The notes beneath the pieces were generated by a model. That model saw only the letters and a list, made by a program, of their open reading frames with translations. It had not been told where the DNA came from and searched no databases. From assembly GCA_034766995.1 (NCBI GenBank), contig CM068315.1, forward strand, positions 39,886,318 to 39,950,317: 64,000 nucleotides of DNA, written 5' to 3'. A program made the position numbers and the translations under genes. This stretch comes from Acanthacorydalis orientalis (taxonomy: Eukaryota; Arthropoda; Insecta; Megaloptera; Corydalidae). Shown here in pieces: positions 12,255-27,994 of the stretch (the stretch's first letter is position 1; each line of letters opens with the position of its first letter).

Positions 12255-12410
12255 GATTAATTCTTTCAATTCTTGTATAAGTTGATGTCCATACGTGAAA
12301 CGCACTAACATCTTATATAGAAAAAAGTCTCGAACAATTGTAATTGTTTCTAAGATGAAATAATGAGACTGCATTGTGATCAAAACAACGTTGAAGTGTG
12401 AACGGCCATA
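12255..12410 (-). pseudogene. Decayed duplicate of the HLH54F-like terminal exon
   Basis: On the minus strand this stretch aligns through most of its length with the terminal exon at 10574-10798. TGGCCATTCACATTTCAACA in the exon corresponds to TGGCCGTTCACACTTCAACG here, and the resemblance continues to the region matching GGTCCATAC (exon) and TGTCCATAC (here). Read in the exon frame it starts WPFTLQRC and hits a TAA after about 31 codons. Small indels are present, and the TTTCAG acceptor is replaced by a TATATA-rich stretch. It lies about 1.6 kb upstream of the real exon inside the long intron, in the same orientation. It looks like an old local duplication that lost splicing and coding capacity. 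Confidence 0.72.
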
Positions 12411-12633
12411 TATAGTCAGAAGAAAGGATGGTTTTATGTACATGTTTAGTGTCACAATTTTTATGATCACCTATTATATGAACTATAATTATTCAATTAT
12501 TTGAGAAGATAATTTGAAAACTACAAGGGCGTCGCATGTGTCACGGCGCCTTGATCCGTCGCTTAATCTGACCCATTATAGAAACGCTTCTGAATATAAA
12601 TTTATTTCCAATGATAATTCATACAATGTTACA

Positions 12634-12680
<47 letters not shown>

Positions 12681-12774
12681 AGAATGAAAATAGTCCGGTC
12701 TGTATTCATCATAAAACAAAATAATAAAAATGCACTCATACAAAAACAACAATCGTTAAAATCTAAACAAATCA

Positions 12775-12985
12775 CTTAATTGGCGCGTCGTCATGAAACT
12801 GAATACAGCAACATAAGACACGCGGCAAGTTCGCGGTGTAGCGTCTCACCGGCCAAAATCTAATTTTACAAATACAACAGCTGTGCACATATGGCGTTAC
12901 GTCCGGCATTTCGGCCGATTGTTTAACAGATACATTGTTTTTGTTTAAAATGAAAATCGAGTCCGCACCCTTAAAAACAACAAAG
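12775..12985. promoter_or_regulatory. GC-rich intronic island with E-boxes (candidate enhancer)
   Basis: About 200 bp with much higher GC and CpG content than the surrounding intron of the bHLH gene. It contains adjacent CANNTG sites CAGCTG and CATATG near 12879-12895, in a CAGCTGTGCACATATG context. ORFs through it show no recognisable domain. Composition and E-boxes suggest a conserved regulatory element, possibly autoregulatory. This is inference from composition only. Confidence 0.3.
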
Positions 12986-13631
12986 AATAACATAGAAACT
13001 AAGTTTGATTTATCTTATACTGTTCATATTTATTGTTATTTGCAAGTTAGAATTTAGGAAAGATTCATTTCTTGCAGATTTATTTCTTGATAACATGTGT
13101 ACTGATTTAGAACGGATGCTCAAAAAATATTTTAATTAATGTCTCCTGTAAGTTTATTTGATGCTTTTTATATGATTTGTCAACGATTTGATTTATTTTC
13201 TAATTAATTTATTTCATATTCAAACACTTTAATAAAAAGACACATTTTCTACATTAATTATAGTTATACTTGAAAATTAAAATAAGTTACAGAGAACTGC
13301 ATTAAATAGTTGATTTTTAGTTATTTACATTTTATATGCTACTGCTCTTTGTTCTAAACAATTAAATGGTTTCTACCACACCGGATCAAAGAGGTTTCTG
13401 TTATTGATAAAAATCATTAAATTTATGTATTTAAAATAATAATTTAGTACGATTCATTCAAAATATTTTATATGGTATAATTTTTCTACAGTTTTGTAGT
13501 ATTTCATAAATATCTATTTAAAATTACTGTTATAATTGTCAATAATATCTGAAAAAATTATGAAATTATTTATTGAAACTTATATATATTTTATTGCATG
13601 GAAACTGTGTTGTTTCCCTGTAAAATATATC

Positions 13632-13679
13632 TGAATTTGAATTTTATAAACCACAACTATTTTTCTACCAACCTAATAA
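13632..13679 (+). mobile_element. Solo right end of a lineage E mariner
   Basis: About 48 bp matching the right terminus of the 9011, 11376 and 40063 copies (GAATTTGAATTTTATAAACC, then ACAACTATTTTTCTACCAAC). No left end or transposase was found nearby. Confidence 0.55.
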
Positions 13680-13824
13680 ATATATCATGTCATGTTTTTA
13701 ATTGATCATTAAAAAATTGTTTTTTGTTAAACTTTACTTCAAAAATGTTCAGAAATAATTAATTTTCAGTATTTTTTAAAAAAAAATAATGTAAACGAAA
13801 AGGATTCCAATTTAATCACAATTC

Positions 13825-14145
13825 AGTTCTAATAGTGTGACTAAATCACTATTAATAAACGAATTATTCTCTCGTTCTATAAATCACAAAACATTTTTTC
13901 TAATAAAAACTGTTGTTCGATAAATTATTAAATATTATTGAATATTTCTTATAAATATTTTAATGGTGATGCCGTCATTTTTAGAAAGTTTAGGTACAAA
14001 AATGACATCTTTATTGAAATGTACTAACATTCAAAAATAATCAATAATCATTTATTAAACATTTCTAGTTATAAAAACGTTTTGTGATTTGTAGAGTTTG
14101 AAGATAATTCACTTATGAAATCCTAATTTGAATTGAAAAGTTTTA
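13825..14145. repeat. Snap-back repeat family, copy d (near complete)
   Basis: Left terminus CTAATAGTGTGACTAAATCA, centre GGTGATGCCGTCATTTTTAG, right arm AATCAATAATCATTTATTAA and ATTCACTTATGAAATCCTAA. Confidence 0.62.
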
Positions 14146-14606
14146 ACATGTAGAAAATAACATATTTCTTTAAGATGTTTACATAAATGTACATTGAACC
14201 AATCATATAAGATGAGCACAATATTTAAAAATCATAATTTACATTTCGGACACGATCACTCATATCAAAAATTTTAATTATTTTTTATATTTTTAATTAA
14301 CTATTTTTTACTTATTTTTCTAATTACTTTAAGATGATTCTATATTACACTTTAAAAATAAATACAACAAATAAAATATATTTGTTGTATTTATTCAAAT
14401 TAAAATCACTCGCTGTACTTAAAAGCGTGAATACTTATATGTTCAACATATACATAACAGGATTTAGATATAAATTGAGTCATTTATCTTTTCATTTCTT
14501 GAAAATATACATAATGTGAATGTTGACGTACATGTAAAATACGGTTGAATTGAACCAATCTCTATTACAAATACTAACTAAAACAATGTAGATACATACA
14601 AACACA

Positions 14607-14667
<61 letters not shown>

Positions 14668-14979
14668 ATATATATATTTATTAATAGATATTTAATTGTT
14701 TCATTCTTTACTTTTCACGCATCTAAGTGTGCTTAATTATTGAGTCACTGTCAAAAATTGTATAGAAATTCGAAATGTATTCTTATGCACATTATATTAA
14801 GATGTATTGATTATCCTATATTTGTTTCTTTAAAATAAAATTGACATCTATCTTGAATTATTTTCCATAAAAAACGACACAATCGAATTTTATTTTTTTA
14901 TTATTAAGAAAAATACACGTCCTTGATAACAATGTACTTGAATATGTTGAGTGGCAAAAGAAATATTTATTTTGATTAT

Positions 14980-15001
14980 ATATATACACATATATATATA
15001 T

Positions 15002-15074
<73 letters not shown>

Positions 15075-15082
15075 CATACATA
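14980..15082. repeat. (TA)n array with CA/TG interruptions
   Basis: Open frames of YIYIYI type across it are artefacts of the repeat. It lies in the bHLH intron, as do arrays at 12638-12676, 14611-14675, 15447-15486, 16264-16316, 16818-16873, 18209-18256 and 19643-19697. Confidence 0.95.
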
Positions 15083-15443
15083 CGGACGTATATACAAATT
15101 AGTAGCAATTATGTTATTCTTGATAACTGAGAAATACCATATGTGCATCAACAAGAGAATTCACGTTTTTAAAATCGAAAATCTGTCATAAATTTATCCT
15201 TCAACAATTCTGTTTATATATAACTAAGTCCTTCAACTTCATTTGATATAAATCAACCTCGACGCGACCGTGCACCTCAATGTACACATACTTGACATAT
15301 CAAAAAGCTTTGATAAGGACACGAAGTTCGTGACTACACGATATAAGAAAATTTTATTATAAATTATATATATATATATATGTTTGTGTCTGTTAATTTC
15401 ACAACATATATTTCATTAAAATGAATATTAATAACTACAAACA

Positions 15444-15489
<46 letters not shown>

Positions 15490-15690
15490 ACACGAATTTA
15501 ATTAATTTAAAATATCAACTGAAAATCCTAACCGCATATTCTGCTTACACTTATTAATGAAGTGGAAACTTTTTAATATAATTTGAGTGGATGTGTGTCT
15601 AAATTTAAATAAAATGTATAATAATTTATGTTTCTAATAAGAAATTTAGTCTTTAAGGAGTGACTATATTTCATTTTAACCTTATATCTA

Positions 15691-16141
15691 TTAGGTTGGT
15701 AGAAAAATAATTGCGGTATATGACCTGCAAATTCATAAACATCTTTTAATTTAAGTGATTTTAATAAGAAGTTTTAAGAAGAACCACCATTGCACCGTAC
15801 GTTCCTTGACGCCTGCGACCTTCTTCATCACCAAGGCTCTCATCCCCAGTACGAAATTTTTGAAACTACCCTTTCACCGTACGTTCCTTAACAGTATCCA
15901 CACCAAAAGCATCATTTAGTTAACAAGCAGGTTCTGCTACTTTACCACCCGTTTTAAACTCACACAAAAAATTGCTCTTGTTTGCTTCTTTTCCATCTTT
16001 AATTCAATAACCCAAATTGCAGCAAAATTAATAACAAAACCAAAGTCATTGTTAACGATGTGAACATGATGAAGTAACACTTTTATTGAAAAAAATTAAT
16101 TTTAAAAAACGAAAACCGAAATTCTTTTTCTATCAATCTTA
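15691..16141 (-). mobile_element. Deleted mariner, lineage E copy 3
   Basis: 451 bp from TTAGGTTGGTAGAAAAATAA to the complement of AAGATTGATAGAAAAAGAAT, with TA on both sides. The minus strand carries only the HTH region (WKKSKQEQFLCEFKTGGKVA-like) and the segment with GTDTVKERTVKG. An internal stretch around ACCGTACGTTCCTTGACG is duplicated (15795-15815 and 15880-15895). The right end runs into TATATATATA. Confidence 0.78.
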
Positions 16142-16260
16142 TATATATATACGAATAAACATTAAGAATATTTTTAAAAAATAGGTTTTTTCCTCAACTG
16201 TATTACTTGTAATTTGAATTTGAAAATAATATTTTTTTAATCATTAATTTGAGAGGTATA

Positions 16261-16320
<60 letters not shown>

Positions 16321-16815
16321 TGTATATACATATACTATATATATATATATACACATATATATACACATGTTTATGTAAATCAATTTTTTACGTTCAACAT
16401 AAAAAATAATGAATGTCGTATAGTCATTTATTTATTTATGTAATAAAATACGAATTGCAAAAGACACTAGTGAAAAAGTGTTAATGAGTTCTTTTTTTCA
16501 GTTAAACATATAGAATTATTGTTGATCTTATATCAATTTGACATGAGGTTAAACTAACACATAATTACGTGGGAAGTGTGGAAGATGGCTGACGGTTACC
16601 AGGTGGATCCTGTTGAGTGCACAGACAGGAACACAGGAAAACGTCATTGGTATTTTCGCTCCAATTTTAATGTATATATGTACATATAAATATATGACTG
16701 AGGATAATGGTATGGGATTTATTTTCGGTATGTTTTATTTTTACAAAAATGTTTAAAATTCCTGAATTGTTCTTCACACAGTATCAATAGAAGTATAATC
16801 ATAATTGCTACAATT

Positions 16816-16875
<60 letters not shown>

Positions 16876-17194
16876 TGGAAAGTAATTTTAAAGAACGAAA
16901 TTTTATTATTATTGGAATGTCGTATGATTTTTGTTTTTTAATAGTACTTCATGTATTTAAATTTTGTGTAGCTTTTTTCACTTATTTGTAATAAAATATA
17001 TGATTTTGTTAAATAATGGTTATCAAATATGATTCGATAATAAATTATTTTTAAATATATTATAACAACCTATTCGCTAATATATATTATTTTCAGTAGA
17101 TTAACAAAGAAAAACTTATTTTATTTTCTTTATAGGAAAATGTAAAATAAAAAAAAAACACATTGGTCATAATATAGTTCTGGCATAGGGATTG

Positions 17195-17515
17195 AATTAT
17201 TTTCTCATCTTACAGACCGCAAAAAAATCTGATCAAAAACGTTTTGTAAATTTATTCAACATTTTTGATTCCTATTTATGTGTATTTCGATGACGATCAT
17301 CCTTAAAAAACAAATACACAGAAAAACCAAACAGGATTTTTCTTTATCTTACCGTTCTAATAGTGACTGCGTTTCCATTATTATTAGCATTGACAATAAC
17401 ATCTAAATGCGCATAACCAATAATTGAACATGATTAATAATCATTTATTGAATATTTTTTATCAGAAATATTTTTTTGTACAGAGGAGAAAATAATTCAT
17501 TTGTGAAAAATACAA
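17195..17515. repeat. Snap-back repeat family, copy e (near complete)
   Basis: Left arm AATCTGATCAAAAACGTTTT, centre ATTTCGATGACGATCATCCT, right arm TTAATAATCATTTATTGAAT and AATTCATTTGTGAAAAATAC. Confidence 0.62.
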
Positions 17516-18208
17516 TATAATGCAAATTCGCGTTTATTAAACAGTCAACATTTTTGATTTAATAAATTATCTACAACGAGTAAACGATGACAATACGTAC
17601 ATCATGTTTAGTGATAATAATGTGTTTTAAAACTATAATAAACACATTTTCAAATGCTGTTATTTTATTTTCAGTGTCTATATATTTCCTGTAATAATTA
17701 TTTTTAAGCCTTAATATATTAAGGTTAATATGTCACTTGTAACTACTTTGATACTACTTTGTGACACGCATGTTACTTTATAATTTTAATAATTGTATAG
17801 AACATAATATTTATGAATATATCATAAGGTTTATGTTTAATATTTATAAGTATTTCGTACCTGGTACCTTTTATGATTTATACTTTTCTCATTGAGATTT
17901 AAATCTCATTACTCACATAGTAAATGATTTAATGAAACATTGATTATTCTACTCCTAATTTAAAATAATGAATGTAACTTATTATCGATAGAGTATTTGC
18001 GATTTAAGGTTATTAAATTGAAGGTTAATAGAATATAAAATACATTTATCTAATTTAAAACAATTTTTTTCTAATAAATTAACTTACAATCTAATTTGAA
18101 TATATACATAAAAATTATATTAAATGTATTTTCTCTATGCAGAATGAAAATAAACGTCCTTTATAATGGCACGGAAAAATTATAATTCGTTTTAGAATAA
18201 TAAATATT

Positions 18209-18260
<52 letters not shown>

Positions 18261-19628
18261 TCTGAAATAATTTGAATTTTTGTTAATCACTTTTATATTT
18301 TTTAAATATAAAACATTCTTAATATAAATTATTTTCAATAAATGTTGGATAAATAGAATTAGTACAGTTTTTGTGACACATTTTTTTGTAATTTTTTTTA
18401 TCAATATGTAATTGGTGTTAAGAATTAAACACTTTTTATTCAAAAACCAGTATGCAGGTAATTCTTAACTAGTATAAAAATATTTGACAGTTTATGCGAG
18501 AAGTTACTTTAAGTAAAAAAATATATTATGAATATAGGTCGCATTTTATTTAGTTAGCTAACTAGAAGTAATCAAAGATTTATTAATATCATAATAAGTC
18601 CACAAGCTGAATATCAAGTCATCTTTAAGACATGATTTGAAACAATTAAAATGGTTGGAATTGAAATAAAATTATCTATTTCTAACAACAGACGCTCAAA
18701 ATGGACTCCTTGAATTGCAGTACTCGTACAAGCCACACAGACAAATCAGCAAACCATACGCACAAAATATTTGATTGAATGTAGAAATCCTATCAGATGT
18801 TCTCTACGATATCTAGATTTGAATTTTTTTGTTAGACATTTTAAGTAGAGTACAGTGTTAAATACTTGAAAAAAGTAATATTTTCAAAACAAGAATGTAA
18901 TTTTTCTTGTGTATAATTTCCTGATTTGTCAGTGGTAGACCTGTATTCTAGCTCAAGAAATACATTTTCAGCATTTGTTGTAATATATAAGTAATTTTAT
19001 TTTAATGTCGAATGTTTTGTTTTGTTTTCTCAAAGATAACTTGATAATAAACTGGTAAACTTACTACAATACTATTAAGCTTTGATTCCTTGTACAAATT
19101 CAACGAATTAGACTAAAATATATATTTGTGACATTTCTTAACTGAAAATAGTCTTCCCCGATAAACTGTCACATCCATTACGAAATCATAGTCTATAACA
19201 TATTATTTAACAGTTTCAAACCCTCACTGATCACTTATAAACGGTATTAATTTCTTCTAAAAATCAAGCCGGACATCAATTTCATCAACAGTTTTTTTAT
19301 TTATGCAAAAATAATATTTTTAATGATATTAAAAAATTATGCAATCGCACGTTATTAATTGAAATAATACCTGAAAGTATTCTTTTCTCTCAGAATAAAT
19401 TATGAGATGTTTTGACACATAGTAATGCGCTGTACCTAATTTATGAAAACTAAAATTTGTCCGTAATTCGTTTGTTAAATAAACATGACTAAAGATCGTT
19501 TATAAATAGAGAAAAGATATAAAATGTTATTATTTATACTAAAATAGATTAATTATGCGTGAAATTAAAATACAGTTAACAGAAAAATAGCTTGTTAATT
19601 ATATATCGTAATTTATTTTCACTTTCTT

Positions 19629-19696
<68 letters not shown>

Positions 19697-19700
<4 letters not shown>

Positions 19701-19865
19701 TGATTCAACTTAGGTTTCCATATAAAAGTATTAAACAACAAGTTACTTCCCATTTAGTATTTTAGTAGTGTATTGAACTATAATATTAAATAAAAAATAA
19801 CATGACTTTTCTTAACCCCTGCGCCCTCTCATACTACTTTCATGTGGAAGCCTAAATTGAATAAT

Positions 19866-19869
<4 letters not shown>
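19697..19869. mobile_element. Palindromic MITE between TA arrays, copy 1
   Basis: About 170 bp with inverted ends (AGGTGATTCAACTTAGGTTT versus complement of AGGATTATTCAATTTAGGCT). The interior has TTTAGTATTTTAG and AATATTAAATAAAAAATAA. Bounded by (TA)n on both sides. The same unit occurs at 36730-36907. Confidence 0.65.
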
Positions 19870-19900
<31 letters not shown>

Positions 19901-20248
19901 ATAACCTTAAAGATCATTTTAGAAACACTAAAACGATATTTGAATTGTTATCAACAACAATTAATCTGAGAACGTTTTACTTTTACATGGGTCCTTTTTG
20001 TCTACTAATTAAAATCGTTGTGTTGTATGACATATTCAAACTATTATACTTGTATTTTAAAAGAGAATTGTTGAATGTGTTAATATTTAACAGAAATAAT
20101 ATATTGTATCTATGAACTATTTATACTAATTATTTTGAAAGTATATTAATTTCGTGTGTGTTATATAGTCAAATACGTTTTTAGTAAAAAGTTCATGTTC
20201 AAAAATAATCACTACAACAATTTAAATATAAACCTGATCCCTACTTAC

Positions 20249-20575
20249 CAAATTTAAAGGATGGCTACCATTAATCTGTTCAGCTAAATCTTGATGGTCT
20301 GTTGTTAATGCTGCTTTTAAATGAGCTATATAACTCGTTGCTAGTCGAAGCGTATCTAATTTACTTAATTTAGTATCAGCTGGTACCCAAGGTAGTGTCG
20401 TTTTTAAACGACAAAACGCCTTGGAGAGGACTCTCATCCGTGCCCGTTCTCTAGCATTCGCTGCGTTTCTTTGCGGCGGCGCTTGGGTCGGTGATTCCGA
20501 TCGACTTCCAGTACCACAATCTTGCTGAATAGATATGTCACAGGAAATGGTAGCGTTTCGACGTTTTCTAGGCAT
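20249..20575 (-). CDS. HLH54F: bHLH transcription factor, TCF21/musculin/HLH54F type, exon 1
   Basis: Codes for residues 1-109 of a predicted 183-aa protein. A basic/arginine-rich N-terminus is followed by a bHLH domain at about residues 35-88: basic region [13 protein letters not shown], helix 1 [17 protein letters not shown], loop, helix 2 [18 protein letters not shown]. This arrangement is characteristic of the TCF21 (capsulin)/musculin/HLH54F subfamily, which regulates visceral and other mesoderm genes in the nucleus as E-protein heterodimers (family knowledge). The start is chosen because the ATG follows CAAAC, a good insect initiation context, and no better upstream start is seen. The exon ends in phase 0 after HPLNL at a strong GTAAGT donor (20248). 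It joins the exon at 10798, giving the family motif NLTWPF. Intron length is about 9.45 kb. Identification is confident; direct Drosophila orthology is inferred. Confidence 0.88.
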
Positions 20576-20817
20576 GTTTGCTAAAAGATCGAAATGAGCT
20601 TCTTTATAAAATCTGATTTGTTTTTAACTTTTATTTAAAACATTATAGAGAACTTTATGAATAATAGATTTTAGGAAACGTATGACATATTGTCTATGTT
20701 AATGTTGAGTGACGTATTTACATTCGCATTTACATCATTTTTATCAAAATAGTATTACTTAGATTTTTAAATAACAACGTATCGATAGATTATGTTGATA
20801 AAATTAATAAATATACG

Positions 20818-20819
<2 letters not shown>

Positions 20820-20872
<53 letters not shown>
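20820..20872. repeat. (TA)n array upstream of the bHLH gene
   Basis: Pure TA run about 245 bp upstream of the bHLH start codon. Confidence 0.95.
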
Positions 20873-20879
<7 letters not shown>

Positions 20880-21559
20880 AATTATAACGATAAATTATAT
20901 GAATGTTTTTAGTCAAATATATCGGCATCTTACGTTGAAATTGAATTTTAATTCTATTTTTATTCTATTTGTTTTGATAATAAAATCACGGACAAAATTG
21001 AAATATTTCATTTTCAATTTGATACTACTTTCTTTCAACAATATTTTATCAGTTCTACATTAGAAAATTTGTTTTCAGAGCCTATATAAAAACATGTAAT
21101 TTAGTAAAATAACTTATGAGTTGGGTGATTGTTATTAAAACGGAACTCTATCAGGTAATTCATATTTGATATGAGTCAAATGCAGTATCAGTATTCTTTA
21201 AATTAAAAAATACTGATCTATTTTATAACTAAAACTTTTTTTAATTTCACAAACAAAAAAAATCTGATCAAAAGTGTGCAAGAAAATGTTTACCTTCAGA
21301 GCGCCAAGATACTGAAAAATCTGAGGTACAAGGTATACATTATTTGTACTTTGCTTCTCTGAGAATGAGGATATCGACATATAAATGGATATAAGTAACA
21401 ATCAAAAATGAACAATAACATTTGTCAACACACATTTTGCCTCCGAAATAACAACAATGGGATTAAATAGCTCCGATACGATAATGTATTTTACTTATAT
21501 TAAATATTCACACTTGGTTCGCATTTCATAGAAAATTTCGCAGAAAAATCTAAAGGCAT

Positions 21560-22364
21560 TGCTGGAGAAAATTAATTGAAATCAATATTCTTGGCGAATT
21601 TGTGCTAATTTTAAAATGATTACTGTACTTATGGAAATGAAACAAGGTTACACCAAATATTCTTGTTTCTTGTGCAAATGGGGTAGTCGCGATAAAGCAA
21701 ACCATTATCTTAAACGAGATTGGAAGGGATGAAAATCCTTCACGCCAGGAACTTAAAACATACAACGTCCTTCTTAAGTGAACAAACAAAAATCATAATA
21801 CCTCCTCTCTACATGAAGTTAGGCTTAATGAAAAACTTTGTGAAGACAATGAATCGTGAAGAAGGAGTTCAATATCTCCGGGAAAAATTCTCTAAAATAA
21901 TTGAGGCCAAAATAAAAGAGGAAATATTTGTTGGTCTTCAAATCAATGAATCAATACGGGATTCAAATTTCGAAGATAAATTAAATGTAACAGGAAAGAG
22001 AGCGTGGAGATCAATGGTTGAGATTTTTAAAAATGGTTGCGGTTTTTAAATTTTGGAAAACAGAAACGATGACAATTATAACACATTAGTGGAAGGCATG
22101 TTGGAGGCATTTAGAGCAGAAGGCTGCAATATGTCGTTGAAAGTTCACATGATGCACTCTTATTTGGATTATTTCCAGGAAACATGGGGGATCTTAGTGA
22201 AGAGCATGAAGTACGGATCCGTCAAAAATTTCAAAAATAGAACGGCGTTACCAAGGCAGTGGGATCCTCTAATGCTGACTGACTATTGTTGGACTTTAAG
22301 GAAAGAATCAGTAGATATTATTTATGAAAGAAAATCTCAAATTCAAAAATATTTTCGTTCATGA
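21560..22364 (+). pseudogene. Frameshifted relic of a multicopy arthropod protein
   Basis: Successive plus-strand frames together read like one intronless protein. MEMKQGYTKYSCFLCKWGSR is followed by NHYLKRDW, IIPPLYMKLGLMKNFVKTMN, then YLREKFSKIIEAKIKEEIFV and GLQINESI. A later frame gives GCNMSLKVHMMHSYLDYFQE and PLMLTDYCWTLRKESVD. I recognise this as a sequence widespread in aphids, spiders and other arthropods as multicopy uncharacterised proteins, probably transposon-derived. Stops at about 21731 and 22047 and a frameshift near 22190 make it non-functional. No termini of a larger element were seen. Confidence 0.6.
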
Positions 22365-22559
22365 ATATGTATAATGTCAATAAATGTACTTAAAAATTCA
22401 ATTTTTTTAAAATATATTAGTATCTATGAAACCAGAACCAACTCATGACTATGATAGAAATTCATCTAAGGAGGACCTCTTTCAAAATCAGTTCAAGTAA
22501 TTTCGGAGATCCGCAAAATTTTTGTTGACCAAACTTAATAATTTACGAATTAAATTATG

Positions 22560-22725
22560 TTCAATAATTTATACAAACATAATTTTTAACGAATTATTCA
22601 TGTTCAATCTCAATTATTAAACATTTATGATCAGAACATTTCTTATGATTTTATGAGGCGAAAAAAGAATTCATTTGTGAAATTGAATTTAGCCACAGTG
22701 TCATAATTATATTGTGATGTAGAAC
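22560..22725. repeat. Snap-back repeat family, right arm f
   Basis: CAATTATTAAACATTTATGA, then GAATTCATTTGTGAAATTGA and the terminal TTTAGCCACAGTGTCATAAT. Confidence 0.58.
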
Positions 22726-25498
<2,773 letters not shown>

Positions 25499-25591
25499 AA
25501 ATGATTTATTTTGTTTCAATTTTACGATTCAATAATTATATCGTTTCGATTTTTATGTCATCTTCTATTGGTAAAAATTAGACCGTACTAT

Positions 25592-26042
25592 ACGAGGGAG
25601 ATTTGAAAAGTTTGCGGCCTAACTATGAGAGAATAAGACATGTGTTTTTAAATTACTTTTATTTTTTAATATGGTTCTCCTGAACTTCAGTGCACTTCAT
25701 ATAGCGATACTACTGGGTTTTTTTTTTGCTGTTAGAGATATCTTTTTCTTAGAGGTCCTCAAAATAGCAATTCGCTGTTGCCATCAGTTCTCTGACGAAA
25801 ATCGCCTACCGCCAAGGATTGTTTTAAGTTTTGGGAACAGATGGAAATCTGTGGGGGCCAAATCTGGAGAATCGGCTGGATGGGGAAGCAATTCGTACTT
25901 TGATTCAGTGAGTTTTGCCATAGATACAACATTTGTATGGGAACGTGCATTGTCCTGATGGAAAATGATTTTTTCCTTGATAAACCTGGTCTTTTCTCGT
26001 GAATTTCTTGATCGAGTCGACCTAAAACGTTTCTCAAATTTT
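25592..26042 (-). mobile_element. Truncated mariner, lineage C copy 2
   Basis: Starts with the same terminus as the 5300 element (CGAGGGAGATTTGAAAAGTT). It carries the C-terminal part of the same transposase on the minus strand with frameshifts (EIHEKRPGLSRKK, IRTMHVPIQMLYLWQNSLN). Homology stops near 26042, so the other end is missing. The roughly 90 bp preceding the terminus also match the flank of the 5300 copy. Confidence 0.75.
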
Positions 26043-27696
26043 CAATTATTATACAGACTGTGTAACATTTCTAATATGACTAATATGTCTGTATTGTTTA
26101 CTTATATTTTATAATTTTATTAATTAATATAATAACATTGAATTTTGTAAGGGTTATCAGTGGTTAGTACTACTTTTTTCAGTTGTGCCATTGGTAACTG
26201 GCACACGTGATTTAAAGAAATATAATTTGTAAGCAGTATTATTTATAAAAGTGTAAATATAATTGATATTAAGATAAAACTGTTAAATAATAAATGAATT
26301 TTTGAACACAAATATTTAAAATTTGAGCATTTAGTCAAATAGACATATAAAAATATATTGTATTGAAACCCTCCTATATAATCGGCAATATAAATAAAAT
26401 CCGCGTTACATTTAATGTATTAAGAAAAAAAGACTCAAATTATTTTCAGATCACAATCATTTAATTAACTTATATGTTATCTCAAAAATATTTAATGAAT
26501 GTTCTTAATTTACATATTTTTCCTATTAAATTCACTCCGCCACTGCTTACAGTAAAACATGAAAAAAGTATAAATTCATCTAAATATTTTTTAACGATAA
26601 CATTCTAAAAAAGAACAACTTAATCACGAGTACAACATTCTTTATAATTTTCTTTTTCATTTTCGTTAAATATCCAACAGTTCCACTTAACATATAAATT
26701 GAACGAATAATTATTATTTAAATTTAAAATTATCTTCTGATAAACATATTTCATCATATTTGCTTTTTATATCAGTTCTGTATTAGGAATCCACTTTTTT
26801 CTTTCTAAAGTTAAAAAAATTCTAAAAAAAGTCTTAAATGTAACAACAGTTCTATTGTCTGGATTCTCTGTTCTTCACAAATATTGAGTCTCATCGTGAA
26901 TTGGTTAGTGGGTTACTCATATGGGTGGAGTTTAGAATAAAGTGCGTGTTCATTGGTGTGAGGAATTTCTTCTGTATATTTTTCAATCTATTTTCAGCAC
27001 ACTGTTTTATTTTCATGCTATATATATATATATAGTATTTATGCAAGTAAACGTATATGTGTGTTTGCAATGATAAAATATAACTGAACAAAAATAACTG
27101 AAGGCCAAAATTCCATAAAAGAAATATAAATAAATAAACGTAACGAAAGCAATAACCGATAATCCCGACTGGTTAACTTTTGTTTATGAGTGAGGGGTCG
27201 CAACCCTATTCATCATAATATATCGGGTAACCGCTACTATGTTGTTGAGGTCACAGAATATCATATCATGTAACAGGAAAACTTACAGTGCCATTATTTA
27301 TTTTAATGGCATGTCATCGGCCCGTAATTTAAAATATCTATCGAAAATTATTTTCGTCCTGTTACGGTACGCTGCAAATTGTCTGCAATCAATAACAATC
27401 TCTACAGTGATCACTCAATATTAATACCAATGTTTGTGAAAACTGAATATGGAATATTGGAATTTTTCGATATACTGTTATATTGAATTTTGTATTAATA
27501 GATTCAACATTCACATCAAATTATTGTCAGTTACGTTTTATATGATTTTCTTTTTAAATTAAAGTTGTATTGGATTTGTATTTTATATTCATGAAATATA
27601 AGGAACAGGTTGTCATATAAATAATGAAAAAGTCAAAATGTAGTATTAATTTAGAAAAAATATTGTTCTTATTTACTTCTCTTAGAGAAATATTAA

Positions 27697-27746
<50 letters not shown>

Positions 27747-27747
<1 letters not shown>

Positions 27748-27776
27748 AGGTTGGTAGGAAAATAATTGCGATTTTT
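27747..27776 (+). mobile_element. Solo left end of a lineage E mariner next to a TA array
   Basis: AAGGTTGGTAGGAAAATAAT plus TGCG directly follows (TA)n. After about 30 bp it changes into a different repeat shared with 39620-39700. Confidence 0.55.
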
Positions 27777-27855
27777 AATCTTGAGTACAAATAGTCCACA
27801 TTCTAGTTGTTTTTTTTTGTAATATTTAGATGAATATTTATTTCACAATTAGTAT
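27762..27855. repeat. Dispersed repeat shared with 39617-39700
   Basis: AATCTTGAGTACAAATAGTC and TTAGATGAATATTTATTTCA match the 39617 segment over about 80 bp. Family unknown. Confidence 0.5.
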
Positions 27856-27937
27856 ATACTAATAAAAATATTTTTTTATTAAAATTGCAAATAATTATTT
27901 AAAAAGAACAATTTTATAATAAGACATATTTCATACA

Positions 27938-27939
<2 letters not shown>

Positions 27940-27993
<54 letters not shown>

Positions 27994-27994
27994 T

